Origin: Litsea cubeba
Taxonomy: Eukaryota > Streptophyta > Magnoliopsida > Laurales > Lauraceae
Assembly: GCA_012931725.1 (NCBI GenBank)
Contig: CM022945.1
Coordinates: forward strand, 155,449,047-155,513,046
Direction of reading: 5' to 3'
Length of the DNA stretch: 64,000 nucleotides
Part shown: positions 1-9,969 of the stretch, piece by piece
How positions within the stretch are numbered: position 1 is the first letter of the stretch
How the letters are laid out: each line of letters starts with the position of its first letter
Translations under genes and position numbers: made by a program
Notes under the pieces: generated by a model
The model's input: the letters and a program-made list of their open reading frames with translations, nothing else
Databases searched by the model: none
Told to the model about the DNA's origin: nothing

Positions 1-1241
1 ACCCGACAAGACGCCGAAGAAGCATTTCAAAGGATTCATTCGCAGTTTGTGTTTACGAAGCCGGAGGAAGACTTCTCGAAGGTCTTCGAGATGATCTTCT
101 TTTCTTTTGCTTTTGACGGCGAGGTCATTTTACGTAACACTCGACCGTCTTGTGCTGCATATCTTGGAATATCTTCATCATAGCCCTCTGATATGTGGCA
201 CCAGCATTTTTCAGACCGAATGGCATGACAGTGTAGCAATACACACCAAATAGGGTCCGAAAGGATGTATGTTTTTCATCTTCAGGATGCATCTTTATCT
301 TATTATAGCCAGAGAAACCATCCATGAATGTCATTCGCTAGAATCCACGGGTATTATCAATCATTACCTCTGGTATGGGGAGCGGAAATTCAGCTTTTGG
401 GCATGCGCCATTCAGGTCTCTATAGTCAATACAGACCCTGATTTGCCCGTTTTTCTTTGTCACTGGGATAATGTTGGCCAACCATTCAGGATGTTGTTCC
501 TCACGGATGAAGCCGGCGCTTTTGAGTTTTTGAACTTCTTGTTCAATTTTATCCATCACATCTGGACGGAATCTTCTTTGACCCTGCTTGACAGGCTTGA
601 TGTCTTCTTGAAGATTGAGTTTGTGGACTGCTATTTTGGGGTCTAGGCCAGGCATTTCATCGTAAGACCATGCAAAGCAATCAACGAACTTACGAAGAAA
701 GGCGATATACTCGGGTAACTCATCATCCTTTATATTCTTGCTTATAAATACAGGACGTGGGTTATCTGGTGTTCCTAAGTCTATCTTTTGAACATGATCT
801 TCTGTTGGAAGGTCCGAAGGTGGTTCCTCCATAATATTTTCGGAGGCTTCCAGCTCAACGAAACCTTCTGGGGTTTCAAGGGAATTTCCAAACCAAGGTT
901 TTGTTCCTTTCCACGGGTCTTCTTGATCGGGAATTTTCCCAAGGCTTGCTATGAGATGATCCCAATCGTCTGTTGAAACTGAGTCGAAGTAAGGTACTTC
1001 TTTTGGAGACGAGGGTTCTTCGGGTCAAAAGACCATGCGTCTATGCTATCGGACAACTCCTCTTCATTGTCAGAGAAATTGTACCAATTGGATGAGCTTC
1101 CTGGATCTTTGTCAGGTGACTCATCGAAGAGATATCCAGGGAGATCGATGTCTTCATGGACTGGAGATGTTGAGGCTTGGTCAGTAATTTGACTTTTAAG
1201 TCTTTGTGTCAATTGTCTCAGGGGAGTGTCGAGATCATACC
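1..1241 (-). pseudogene. Ty3/gypsy (Tat-like) pol fragment: linker and reverse transcriptase
   Basis: Minus-strand reading gives an acidic linker (about 949-1,241) and then a reverse transcriptase (about 832 down to 125). Landmarks are CFAWSYDEMPGLDP, the VTKKNGQIRVCIDYRDLN block and the FGLKNAGATYQRAM block. These are hallmark blocks of Ty3/gypsy RT, and the MPGLDP form with the RRFRPD stretch fits the Tat/Ogre branch; the branch call is inference. The frame breaks around 332-338 and again at about 128-139, where the YVDD catalytic box is expected: the first frame ends right after CYVK. The fragment runs off the left edge, so RNase H and integrase are not visible. It is the downstream part of the element that resumes at 8,715, beyond the copia insertion. 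Not functional. Confidence 0.9.
1237..1241. repeat. Target site duplication, left copy (ATACC)
   Basis: ATACC directly precedes the left LTR and recurs directly after the right LTR at 8,715-8,719. A 5-bp duplication is the normal size for LTR retrotransposon integration. Confidence 0.95.
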
Positions 1242-2375
1242 TGTTGGAATTTGAGATGAATTTGAGATGACTTTAGAGTCTTTTGATGAATTAAAGTAAT
1301 TAGTATCTCAAGTATGGTTTTGAGTTGGAATTCTTGTCAACACATTGTCACAAACGTGAAGTTAAAAGGCTGGTGTTGATAGAGCTGAAAAGAAGAATCA
1401 GAAGTGAAACAGTCAGGAATTCAGAATTCCTGAAGCAGAGCACGCGGTCGACCGGGCACCTCATGCGGTCGACCGAACAAAGAGAAACCTGCAGAAACAG
1501 ATTCAGGCACCTCCCAGTTATTTTCGTGACACAGTGTGTCTTCGGTCGACCGGGACCCCAGGATGTCGACCGAGCTCGAAAGTTGTCTGTTTCCAGTCAG
1601 TGTCTTCGGTCGACCGAGAAAGCAAGGATGTCGACCGAGCACGGGAACCAGAGTTGCGCAGAATTAGAAGTTGTGCACGAAAATTCAGCACTCTTATCTA
1701 ATTTGTTTGGGACTCTTTCTAAACGAATTGTAGCCTGTTTTAAATACAATTAAGGGTTACTATAACCTATATAAAGGCATGTATGGGTCGTTCTAAAGAG
1801 ACACCAGAAGAATAAAAGAAGAGAAGAGATAAGAGAGAGAGTTTTGGAGATAAGAAGAGTGCTGTTGCTGTGTGCTGTTGTGCTGCATCTTTCTACAGCA
1901 AGTGTGGACGAGGATGTGCTCTTGAAGATGATGTTTCGTCCATAAGATAAGTGTCTCTCTGTTTATGCTTTAATTTCAATTTGTAAGGGATTGAGAGAGA
2001 GAGAATTGTAGAGGGGAAGGGCTGTAGACAGAGTTTATCTTCTATTCTGTTTTTACATCAAGTTGGTGCTTGGTGTTTGGGGTTTGGTGATCCTATCTGT
2101 TGGTGCAGATAAATTGTAAGGGGAGTCGGTGCTTCCTAGATAGTTGGTGCTATCTGAAACTAAGGGTTGGTGCTCTTTGTCGTTGGTGCGACTAAATATA
2201 TTCAGACCTGTACCGGATCGGTGTTCGGACGGTTTTGATCCGTGGACGTAGCCTTTTGGTGAACCACGTTAAATCTGGTGTCATTGTGTGGTTTGACTTA
2301 TTTTGTTGATTGAATTGGACCTGTTTTTAGAAATCACTGATTCACCCCCCCTCTCAGTGATCGCGGTATCCAACA
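1242..2375 (+). repeat. 5' LTR of the copia element
   Basis: This 1,134-bp direct repeat of 7,581-8,714 has TGTTGG/CCAACA ends. A TATA box (TATATAAA, 1,768-1,775) sits in the middle and suggests transcription starting near 1,800. U3 carries six copies of GTCGACCG between 1,445 and 1,637, four of them as the full palindrome CGGTCGACCG. A 142-codon open frame at 1,325-1,753 is repeated in both LTRs and resembles no protein I know; I treat it as chance. Confidence 0.97.
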
Positions 2376-2377
2376 AT

Positions 2378-2389
2378 TGGTATCAGAGC
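2378..2389 (+). promoter_or_regulatory. Primer binding site, initiator-tRNA-Met type
   Basis: TGGTATCAGAGC lies two bases past the 5' LTR end and matches the complement of the 3' end of plant initiator tRNA-Met. This is the usual primer for copia elements. Confidence 0.95.
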
Positions 2390-2441
2390 GAGGTTCCCTT
2401 GATCAGTTTAATACGCTAAGGGTGATCTCTTGTCAAATCAC

Positions 2442-4685
2442 ATGGCAGTCAATACAGGGAATATGAAAGCACCTCTGTTTGATGGTTCTAATTACTCCTT
2501 TTGGAAGATTAGGATGCAAGCCTTCATCAAATCTCTTGGCTATGATGTTTGGGAGGCTGTCAGAGCCGGTTACAATGCTGCCACCGTACCCAATGATACA
2601 GCATCGAAGAAGTTGGCAGACAACGACTCCAAGGCGCAGAATGCACTCTTTAGTGGCCTTGTGGACAGCGAGCTTGTCAAAGTAATTGCATGCAAAACAG
2701 CCAAGGAAATTTGGGACAAGTTGCAAAGCATACATGAAGGTGATGAGAAGATTAAAGAAGCCAAATTACAAACTCATCGCTCTCAATTCGAGTCTCTTCG
2801 CATGGAGGAAAGCGAGAATGTTGACTCGTATATGCAACGAGTGAATGAAGTCACGAATGACATTCGTGGACTAGGGGAGGAGATTAAAGAGCCGGTCATC
2901 GTCAAAAAGGTTCTAAGATCTCTTCTTCCCCGGTTTGATTCAAAAGTCTCAGCCATCGAAGAAGCCAAAGATCTGAATGCATTTTCCATGGATGAATTAC
3001 ATGGTTCTCTAACTGCCTATGAGATGCGCATAGGAAAGACGTCTTCATCTGATAAAGAAGCGGCCTTCAAAGTTCAGAAAAAGGCAAAAGAGACTGCTGG
3101 TCATGATGTTGATTCTGATGATGATGAGCTTGAGGCTCAATTTGTTAGAAAATTGAAGAAAGGAAGCAATGGCAAGTACAAAGGGAAGCTACCCTTTAAA
3201 TGCTTCAATTGTGGAGGTATTGGTCACTTTGCTGCGAAGTGTCCGCTAAAAGAAGACAATGATAATGACTCTTATGCTGAAAAGAGTAAAGGAAAGAAAA
3301 ATTTCAGAAAAAAGGGCAAAGCTAAAAACTTTCTATGTCAACAAGATGACAGCACGTCTGAAACTTCAGACGATGATGAATCAACCGAAGCTCTCTTCAT
3401 GGTCACTATTGAAGAAGAAGAAGAGCTAGATCCGGAAGAGGATGAGGAGGCTGAAGTCAATCTTGAAGAGGAACTCATAGCCGCACTTGAGGAGCTTAGC
3501 ATGGAACGCAAAACAAGTAAGAAAAATCTGAAACTTCTCCATGAATCTGAAAGTTCTATTATTGCTTTGAAAACTCAAGTAGAAGAATATAAAAGAATGG
3601 TAGAAGTCCTTGAAAACCAAATAAGTATCAAAAAGGAAGAGGCTATGAAACTTGAAACTGAGATCGCTAGAGCAAAGGCTGAAAATTTGGAAAATAGCAA
3701 AAAACTCAAAGCACTCCAAGCGATTGAAGGGACTATGAAACTCGATGAACTACTGAAAGTTCAAAGACCTGCCCACTTCAGATTTGGTCTAGGATTTGAG
3801 AAAGGTGAATCCTCTAAGATTGCACCTCCTGAAAAGAAAGAGTTTGTGAAGCAAGTCACTGCACCTTCTAACTCTATGAAGCCCACTCAACCTAGAAAGG
3901 AGTCCATTCCTGTTAGAAAGGTAATGAATATTAACCAGCCACAAAGAAGATACAAATTCTATGGTTATTGCTTTCATTGTAATATGTTTGGACATAAAAG
4001 AGCTGATTGCAAATTCTATGTAAGAAACAGCCCATTTGTGACTAGGAATCCTTTTTCAATCCTAAGTAGCCACAAAATTGAGTGCTATATGTGTCATAAT
4101 TATGGACACTTGGCTAGGGATTGTAGGTTGCATATTGCTAACAAATTTCAGGTTGAAAAGAAACCCAAGTTAGTCAAGGCTTGGAGAGCAAAGCAAAGTG
4201 CAGAAAGTCCCAAAGAATCTCTCATTGTGCAAATGGCATTCAATGCACAAAAGAAGGCAGCACCATGGGTCCTTGATAGTGGTTGTTCAAGCCATATGAC
4301 TGGTGATAAAGAGAAATTCATCAAATTACAGCACTATGAAGGCGGTTCAGTGAAGTTCGGCAACAATGATGGTGCCAAAATCTGCGGAAAAGGTGTTATT
4401 CAGCTTATGGCAAACAAGATCAGATCGGAAGAAGTCTTATATGTGTCTGGATTGAGACACAACCTGCTTAGTGTGAGCCAGATCTGTGACAAGGGTCACG
4501 AAGTTATCTTCACAAAGAATGGGTTGCCATCAAGAAGAGTAGCAACGGCAAAAACAGTGGCAACTGGATCAAGAACTGCTGGAAATCTCTATACATTGTC
4601 AGATGGAGCTGAAAAAAACCTGCTTGATGAGTCGGACAGAGGAAAGTTGGTTGTGGCACAAACGCCTTGGGCATCTAAGCTTTGA
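2442..4685 (+). CDS. gag-pro: Copia gag-protease polyprotein (frame open to 4,685)
   Basis: The first ATG is at 2,442 and gives about 747 codons before a frame-ending stop. The N-terminal third is a UBN2/gag-like domain that would form the particle. Three CCHC zinc knuckles follow: CFNCGGIGHFAAKC (about 3,200), CFHCNMFGHKRADC (about 3,967) and CYMCHNYGHLARDC (about 4,083). A long acidic, lysine-rich coiled-coil stretch (about 3,350-3,740) separates the first from the other two. The aspartic protease active site is in WVLDSGCSSHMTG near 4,266-4,304. The frame is lost about 30-40 codons before the stop: the expected pre-integrase HHCC motif begins in another frame at 4,654, so the last residues here are out-of-frame. 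The three-knuckle arrangement is unusual compared with the single knuckle of most plant copia gags. Confidence 0.9.
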   Translation: MAVNTGNMKAPLFDGSNYSFWKIRMQAFIKSLGYDVWEAVRAGYNAATVPNDTASKKLADNDSKAQNALFSGLVDSELVKVIACKTAKEIWDKLQSIHEGDEKIKEAKLQTHRSQFESLRMEESENVDSYMQRVNEVTNDIRGLGEEIKEPVIVKKVLRSLLPRFDSKVSAIEEAKDLNAFSMDELHGSLTAYEMRIGKTSSSDKEAAFKVQKKAKETAGHDVDSDDDELEAQFVRKLKKGSNGKYKGKLPFKCFNCGGIGHFAAKCPLKEDNDNDSYAEKSKGKKNFRKKGKAKNFLCQQDDSTSETSDDDESTEALFMVTIEEEEELDPEEDEEAEVNLEEELIAALEELSMERKTSKKNLKLLHESESSIIALKTQVEEYKRMVEVLENQISIKKEEAMKLETEIARAKAENLENSKKLKALQAIEGTMKLDELLKVQRPAHFRFGLGFEKGESSKIAPPEKKEFVKQVTAPSNSMKPTQPRKESIPVRKVMNINQPQRRYKFYGYCFHCNMFGHKRADCKFYVRNSPFVTRNPFSILSSHKIECYMCHNYGHLARDCRLHIANKFQVEKKPKLVKAWRAKQSAESPKESLIVQMAFNAQKKAAPWVLDSGCSSHMTGDKEKFIKLQHYEGGSVKFGNNDGAKICGKGVIQLMANKIRSEEVLYVSGLRHNLLSVSQICDKGHEVIFTKNGLPSRRVATAKTVATGSRTAGNLYTLSDGAEKNLLDESDRGKLVVAQTPWASKL

Positions 4686-7292
4686 TAACATGTCAAAGAT
4701 TTGCAATTCAAAAGGCTGTAAGAGGCATGTCTACAGTTGAAAAGCCTTCCAATCCCATTTGCGACTCTTGCCAAAAGGGAAAGCAAACGAGGGTTATGTT
4801 CAAGTCAAAGGAGCATCATTCCAAGAAACCTCTTGAGCTAGTGCACACTGATCTCTGTGGACCGATGCGAACTCAAAGCACCAATGGAGATAAGTATTTC
4901 ATGTTATGCATTGATGATTATACTCGTATGACATGGGTATTGTTTCTTAAGCATAAGCATCAAGCACTTGATCGTTTTAAAGTGTTTAAAGCACAGGTTG
5001 AAAATCAATTGGAAAAACGTATCAAGATTTTAAGGTCTGATCGTGGAGGCGAGTTCACATCTGAAGAGTTCACTAAATATTGTGAACATCATGGCATTCA
5101 AAGACAGTACTCAGCCCCTAGAACTCCACAGCAAAATGGAGTTGTGGAACGGAAGAATCGCACCGTACAAGAGATGGCTCGTACGATGCTAAGTGAAAGC
5201 AAGATGGCTGACAAGTATTGGAAAGAGGCAATTCATACGGCTGTATACATTCAAAATCGATGCTTGATCAGGCCACATGAAGACAAAACTCCCTATGAGC
5301 TATGGTTTGGAAGAAAAGCAACAGTCAAGCACTTCAAAGTCTTCGGCAGCAAGTGTTACATCAAGCGGCTCGAACAAAATCCGGGCAAATTTGAAGAAAG
5401 AGCTGACGAAGGTATATTTCTGGGTTACTCCTCTACTAGCAAGGCATATAGGTGTCTTAACAAAAGAACCAGAAAAATCATAGAAAGTGCTGATGTGAGA
5501 ATAGATGAGAATATTGAACCAAAGAATGCAACTCATAATGACAGTCCAGGTTATGAGGACTCGAGTGAGATTGATGATGAGATGGCTGAATCTAATGATT
5601 CTGGGAAATCAAAGGATGACTCAGAAGATACTACACCTAAGAAGCACAGCACTTGGGTAGAGCAACACCCTAAGGATCAAATCATTGGAGATCCTAAGGC
5701 AGGCGTTCAAACTAGACAAAGTGTAGTTAGCAATTACTCACTTGTGTCCACCATTGAACCCAAGACTGTGGCTGAAGCCAGTCTCGATGAAAGTTGGTTG
5801 AAATCTATGCATGAGGAGTTGGAGCAAATTGAGAAGAACTCCACATGGGAACTTGTTCCTAGACCTACTGATAAGAATGTTATTGGTACTAAATGGGTCT
5901 TTCGGAATAAGCTGAATGAAGATGGTCAAGTCATAAGAAACAAAGCAAGGTTGGTTTGTAAAGGCTATGCTCAAGTTGAAGGCATAGATTTTGAAGAGAC
6001 CTTTGCAACCGGTGGCTCGTCTGGAAGCTATTCGTATGTTTCTTGCATTGGCAGCATACAAAACCTTCAAGGTATTTCAGATGGACATAAAGTCAGCTTT
6101 CTTGAATGGTTTACTTGAAGAAGAGGTCTACATTGAGCAACCTGATGGTTTTCTCATCAGCAAAAATTCAGATCTAGTGTGCAAGTTGAAAAAGGCTCTT
6201 TATGGACTGAAACAAGCGCCAAGGGCATGGTATGCAAGGCTGGATCTCTATCTCCGCAAGATCGGTTTTGGAAAAGGAATGGTTGATAGCAATCTGTATG
6301 TCAAAACTGAGTTAGCAAACAGCTGGTTGTCATTGTTTATGTTGATGACATAATCTTTGGTGGCAATGATGAGGAGATGTGCAGGAATTTTGCTGAAAAG
6401 ATGAAGAAAGAATTTGAGATGTCAATGCTTGGAGAACTAAAGTTCTTTCTTGGTTTACAAGTTCAGCAGCTGAAACATGGTATCTTCATATCACAAATGA
6501 AGTACATTAAGGAAATGCTGAAACGGTTCAATATGGAAGACAGCAAGCCAGTGAGCACACCAATGTCAACGAACACGAAGCTTAGCAAAGATGATAAGGC
6601 CTCGTCCGTTGATCATACCACCTATCGCTCTATGATAGGAAGCTTGCTCTACTTGACTGCTACAAGACCAGATCTTCTACAAGCAGTATGTATGGTTGCA
6701 ACGTTTTCAAGCAGCACCAACTGAAACGCACCTTACAGCAGTGAAACGAATCTTTCGATATCTGAAAGGTACTATGGAGCTTGGTATCTGGTATCCCAAA
6801 GGAAAATCCTTCACTCTTGTTGCATATTCTGATGCCGATTGGGCTGGATGCGTAGATGATCGCAAGAGTACTAGCGGCGGCGCATTTTATCTTGGAGAAA
6901 GATTAGTTGCTTGGCATAGTAAGAAGCAAGACTCAGTATCCCTTTCGACAGCGGAAGCGGAATATATTGCAGCGGCAACTTGTTGTACGCAAGTGTTATG
7001 GATGCGGCAAATGCTCTCTGATCTAGGAGTTCCTACAACGGATCCTACGCCGATCCTATGTGACAACACGAGTGCAATTCATATATCTAAGAATCCTGTT
7101 CAGCACTCTCGAACAAAGCATGTAGCAATTCGTTATCATTTTCTTAAAGATAAAGTTGCTGATGGAGAGGTCAAGTTGGAATATGTTCCAACAACTGAGC
7201 AAGTGGCTGATATTTTCACGAAACCTCTGCCAAAGGAAGTCTTCGAGTATCTCCGGAAAAAGTTAGGAGTTACTCACTCTCCTAATCCGTAG
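4654..7292 (+). pseudogene. pol: Copia integrase, reverse transcriptase and RNase H with frameshifts
   Basis: Integrase comes first: HHCC segment from 4,654, catalytic D in VHTDLCGP (about 4,840), second D in SDRGGEF (about 5,037) and E in NGVVERKNR (about 5,140). RT follows from about 5,790, with TWELVPRP, QMDIKSAFLNG and YVDD at 6,337-6,348. RNase H ends the frame, with YSDADWAGC, SLSTAEAEYIA and the stop at 7,292. The frame changes near 4,640, 4,709, 6,012, 6,315 and 6,695, each consistent with one inserted or lost base. Apart from these the domains read without stops and keep their catalytic residues. Errors in the assembly or real inactivation are both possible. Confidence 0.9.
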
Positions 7293-7580
7293 GAGTTGTG
7301 CTTGAAAGGGGGAGCAATGCATTCATCGAATATCCTATTCGCTCCTCGGTTTGGTCCCTTTGGACTTGTTGTCAAAGGGGGAGAGATGTTATGCTATGAT
7401 AGCAAGGAGAGATGTTATGCTATGAAAGCTAGGGGGAGATTGTTGACAGTGCATGGTTGTTATTTCAGAATTTCAGAATTGGTTCCAAGTGAGTGTTGAA
7501 AAGAACTTGGAAGAGCTGCAAGCTGAAGTTGAAAGTGTTGAAGTTCCAATAGTGTTGCCAACAATTCCAAAGGGGGAGAT
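7293..7580 (+). promoter_or_regulatory. Copia 3' untranslated region with polypurine tract
   Basis: The tract AAAGGGGGAGAT at 7,569-7,580 abuts the 3' LTR and should prime plus-strand DNA synthesis. Similar purine tracts occur at about 7,303, 7,374 and 7,431, so the segment holds several PPT-like copies. Confidence 0.85.
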
Positions 7581-8714
7581 TGTTGGAATTTGAGATGAAT
7601 TTGAGATGACTTTAGAGTCTTTTGATGAATTAAAGTAATTAGTATCTCAAGTATGGTTTTGAGTTGGAATTCTTGTCAACACATTGTCACAAACGTGAAG
7701 TTAAAAGGCTGGTGTTGATAGAGCTGAAAAGAAGAATCAGAAGTGAAACAGTCAGGAATTCAGAATTCCTGAAGCAGAGCACGCGGTCGACCGGGCACCT
7801 CATGCGGTCGACCGAACAAAGAGAAACCTGCAGAAACAGATTCAGGCACCTCCCAGTTATTTTCGTGACACAGTGTGTCTTCGGTCGACCGGGACCCCAG
7901 GATGTCGACCGAGCTCGAAAGTTGTCTGTTTCCAGTCAGTGTCTTCGGTCGACCGAGAAAGCAAGGATGTCGACCGAGCACGGGAACCAGAGTTGCGCAG
8001 AATTAGAAGTTGTGCACGAAAATTCAGCACTCTTATCTAATTTGTTTGGGACTCTTTCTAAACGAATTGTAGCCTGTTTTAAATACAATTAAGGGTTACT
8101 ATAACCTATATAAAGGCATGTATGGGTCGTTCTAAAGAGACACCAGAAGAATAAAAGAAGAGAAGAGATAAGAGAGAGAGTTTTGGAGAGAAGAAGAGTG
8201 CTGTTGCTGTGTGCTGTTGTGCTGCATCTTTCTACAGCAAGTGTGGACGAGGATGTGCTCTTGAAGATGATGTTTCGTCCATAAGATAAGTGTCTCTCTG
8301 TTTATGCTTTAATTTCAATTTGTGAGGGATTGAGAGAGAGAGAATTGTAGAGGGGAAGGGCTGTAGACAGAGTTTATCTTCTATTCTGTTTTTACATCAA
8401 GTTGGTGCTTGGTGTTTGGGGTTTGGTGATCCTATCTGTTGGTGCAGATAAATTGTAAGGGGAGTCGGTGCTTCCTAGATAGTTGGTGCTATCTGAAACT
8501 AAGGGTTGGTGCCCTTTGTCGTTGGTGCGACTAAATATATTCAGACCTGTACCGGATCGGTGTTCGGACGGTTTTGATCCGTGGACGTAGCCTTTTGGTG
8601 AACCACGTTAAATCTGGTGTCATTGTGTGGTTTGACTTGTTTTGTTGTTGAATTGGACCTGTTTTTAGATATCACTGATTCACCCCCCCCTCTCAGTGAT
8701 CGCGGTATCCAACA
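7581..8714 (+). repeat. 3' LTR of the copia element
   Basis: Direct repeat of 1,242-2,375 with identical length, TATA at 8,107-8,114 and the same GTCGACCG copies. It differs at about five bases by eye. Confidence 0.97.
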
Positions 8715-8719
8715 ATACC
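8715..8719. repeat. Target site duplication, right copy (ATACC)
   Basis: Exact match to 1,237-1,241. The gypsy reading resumes at once after it. Confidence 0.95.
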
Positions 8720-9217
8720 CAAGCCCGTGTGAAGATTTCTCTACATAGCCATAGAGTCTCCAATCTTCTAGCTGGCTTTTCGTCAAGACGGGCCCCAATG
8801 GCATGAGAAAACCGCGTCCTTCTCCCAAACCGACTGAGTTTTGAGCATCATAGCCCATTTTCTTCATAATAGCTTGTGCCACAGAACTATATAAGGATAG
8901 TTGAGGCATACCTTTATTTTGGAAAGGTTCAAGCACGGAGTTTGATGAAGAGGCATCCGATCTATGGAAGAAGATCGGTTTTTCCTTTGTTGAAGTTGCT
9001 GGAACAACGAAGGAAGCTGACGTAGGATCTTCTATGTCAGAAGTTGTCTCCATTGGAGTAAGAGCAGGCTGAACTTTTCAGTATCAGCTTGGCTTGACGA
9101 TGTGTCGTCTTCTGGCTCTGAATCCCAATCCTTGTCTTGCATGATAGACACGAAAGAGACAACAAATTTGCCCCCAGGCTTTTGCTTTGCCTTCTTCACT
9201 TTAGTTGTGATGACCAA
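8720..9217 (-). pseudogene. Gypsy linker with G-patch-like segment
   Basis: The minus strand encodes a stretch with AIMKKMGYDAQNSVGLGEGR and following glycines. This fits the G-patch pattern (hydrophobic-x-MG[YW] then GLG-x-G), a nucleic-acid-binding module found between protease and RT in some retroelements. Assigning it as a true G-patch is inference. The copia insertion cuts it from the linker at 949-1,241. A separate minus frame at 9,032-9,217 continues upstream, so at least one frameshift lies near 9,040. Confidence 0.6.
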
Positions 9218-9231
9218 AGGCTTTGAAGGTT

Positions 9232-9969
9232 TCAGGGAGATGATGAAGGGAGTTTGAATGCTCTCTTCAGATTTATCGGATGGTTTGTTTTCTTCCGGTG
9301 ATTGTTGAGGAGCCTTGCCTTTATCTTTCTGGAGATTTTCAGCAAATGGTGCTGTGTGCTTCTCCTTTCTTCTTTCTCACCTTCATACATCTGTGAGTCT
9401 GCAAAGTGGACTTCTTTACCTTTGAAGGGTTTTTTGTCCGTAAAAACTCGATGTATCATGCCGTCGTCGCCAACAAACTTGATATATTGATGTAGAGTTG
9501 AAGGGACAACACCATTCTTGTGGATCCAGGGGCGTCCGAGAAGGATGTTGTAGCATGAAGGGGTTTTTATTGCATACACAGTGACCTCAGAGATAAGATC
9601 ACCGATCTGCAACTTGAACCTAATTTTGCCGATAGGCCTTTGAGTACTCCCATCGTATCCAAAGATAGATACAGATGTGTGGCTCAGTTTGCTGGGTGGG
9701 ATGCCCAACTCTTCGAGAGCCGATGTGGAGATGAGGTTGAGTGCAGAACGTGGGTTGATCTGAACTCTGTGCATAGGCATTTCCTTGATGTACCCTGTGA
9801 AGTACAGGGGTCGGTTGTGCCTTGTTTCGCCAAGTAGCAGGTCGTCCTTTGTGAAGGCGATGGTTGCACTGGCTGCTTTTTTAACCGAGAGGCATTCAAT
9901 GCATGATCCCTCAGTTTTCTTCTTTTTTCCCTTTGAGGAAGCTTCTGAGTTTTTGACCCGGTAATCCAT
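9232..9969 (-). pseudogene. Gypsy retropepsin-like protease domain, active site altered
   Basis: A 245-codon minus frame matches the fold pattern of gypsy proteases: an RSALNLISTSALEELGI block, a hydrophobic IGDLISEVTVYAI strand and YNILLGRPWIHKN. The catalytic D-[ST/x]-G triad expected just before SALN reads N-P-R, so the aspartate is absent. It belongs to the same minus-strand element as the gag at 11,972-13,108. Reading in another frame upstream (to 10,964) shows a frameshift near 9,950. Confidence 0.75.

Larger units (their letters stand above)
1242..8714 (+). mobile_element. Young Ty1/copia LTR retrotransposon, full length
   Basis: A complete element: 5' LTR 1,242-2,375, primer binding site 2,378-2,389, gag-protease 2,442-4,685, integrase/RT/RNase H 4,690-7,292, polypurine tract 7,569-7,580 and 3' LTR 7,581-8,714. 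It is flanked by ATACC on both sides. The LTRs are both 1,134 bp, start TGTTGG and end CCAACA. By eye I count about five substitutions and two compensating 1-bp indels between them, so insertion was recent. Domain order PR-INT-RT-RH marks it as copia. Five single-base frameshifts break pol, so this copy is probably not autonomous as written. Confidence 0.97.

Noticed and set aside
1325..1753. 142-codon frame identical in both copia LTRs (also 7,664-8,092)
   Set aside because: It lies in U3 across palindrome repeats, matches no family and is duplicated only because the LTR is.
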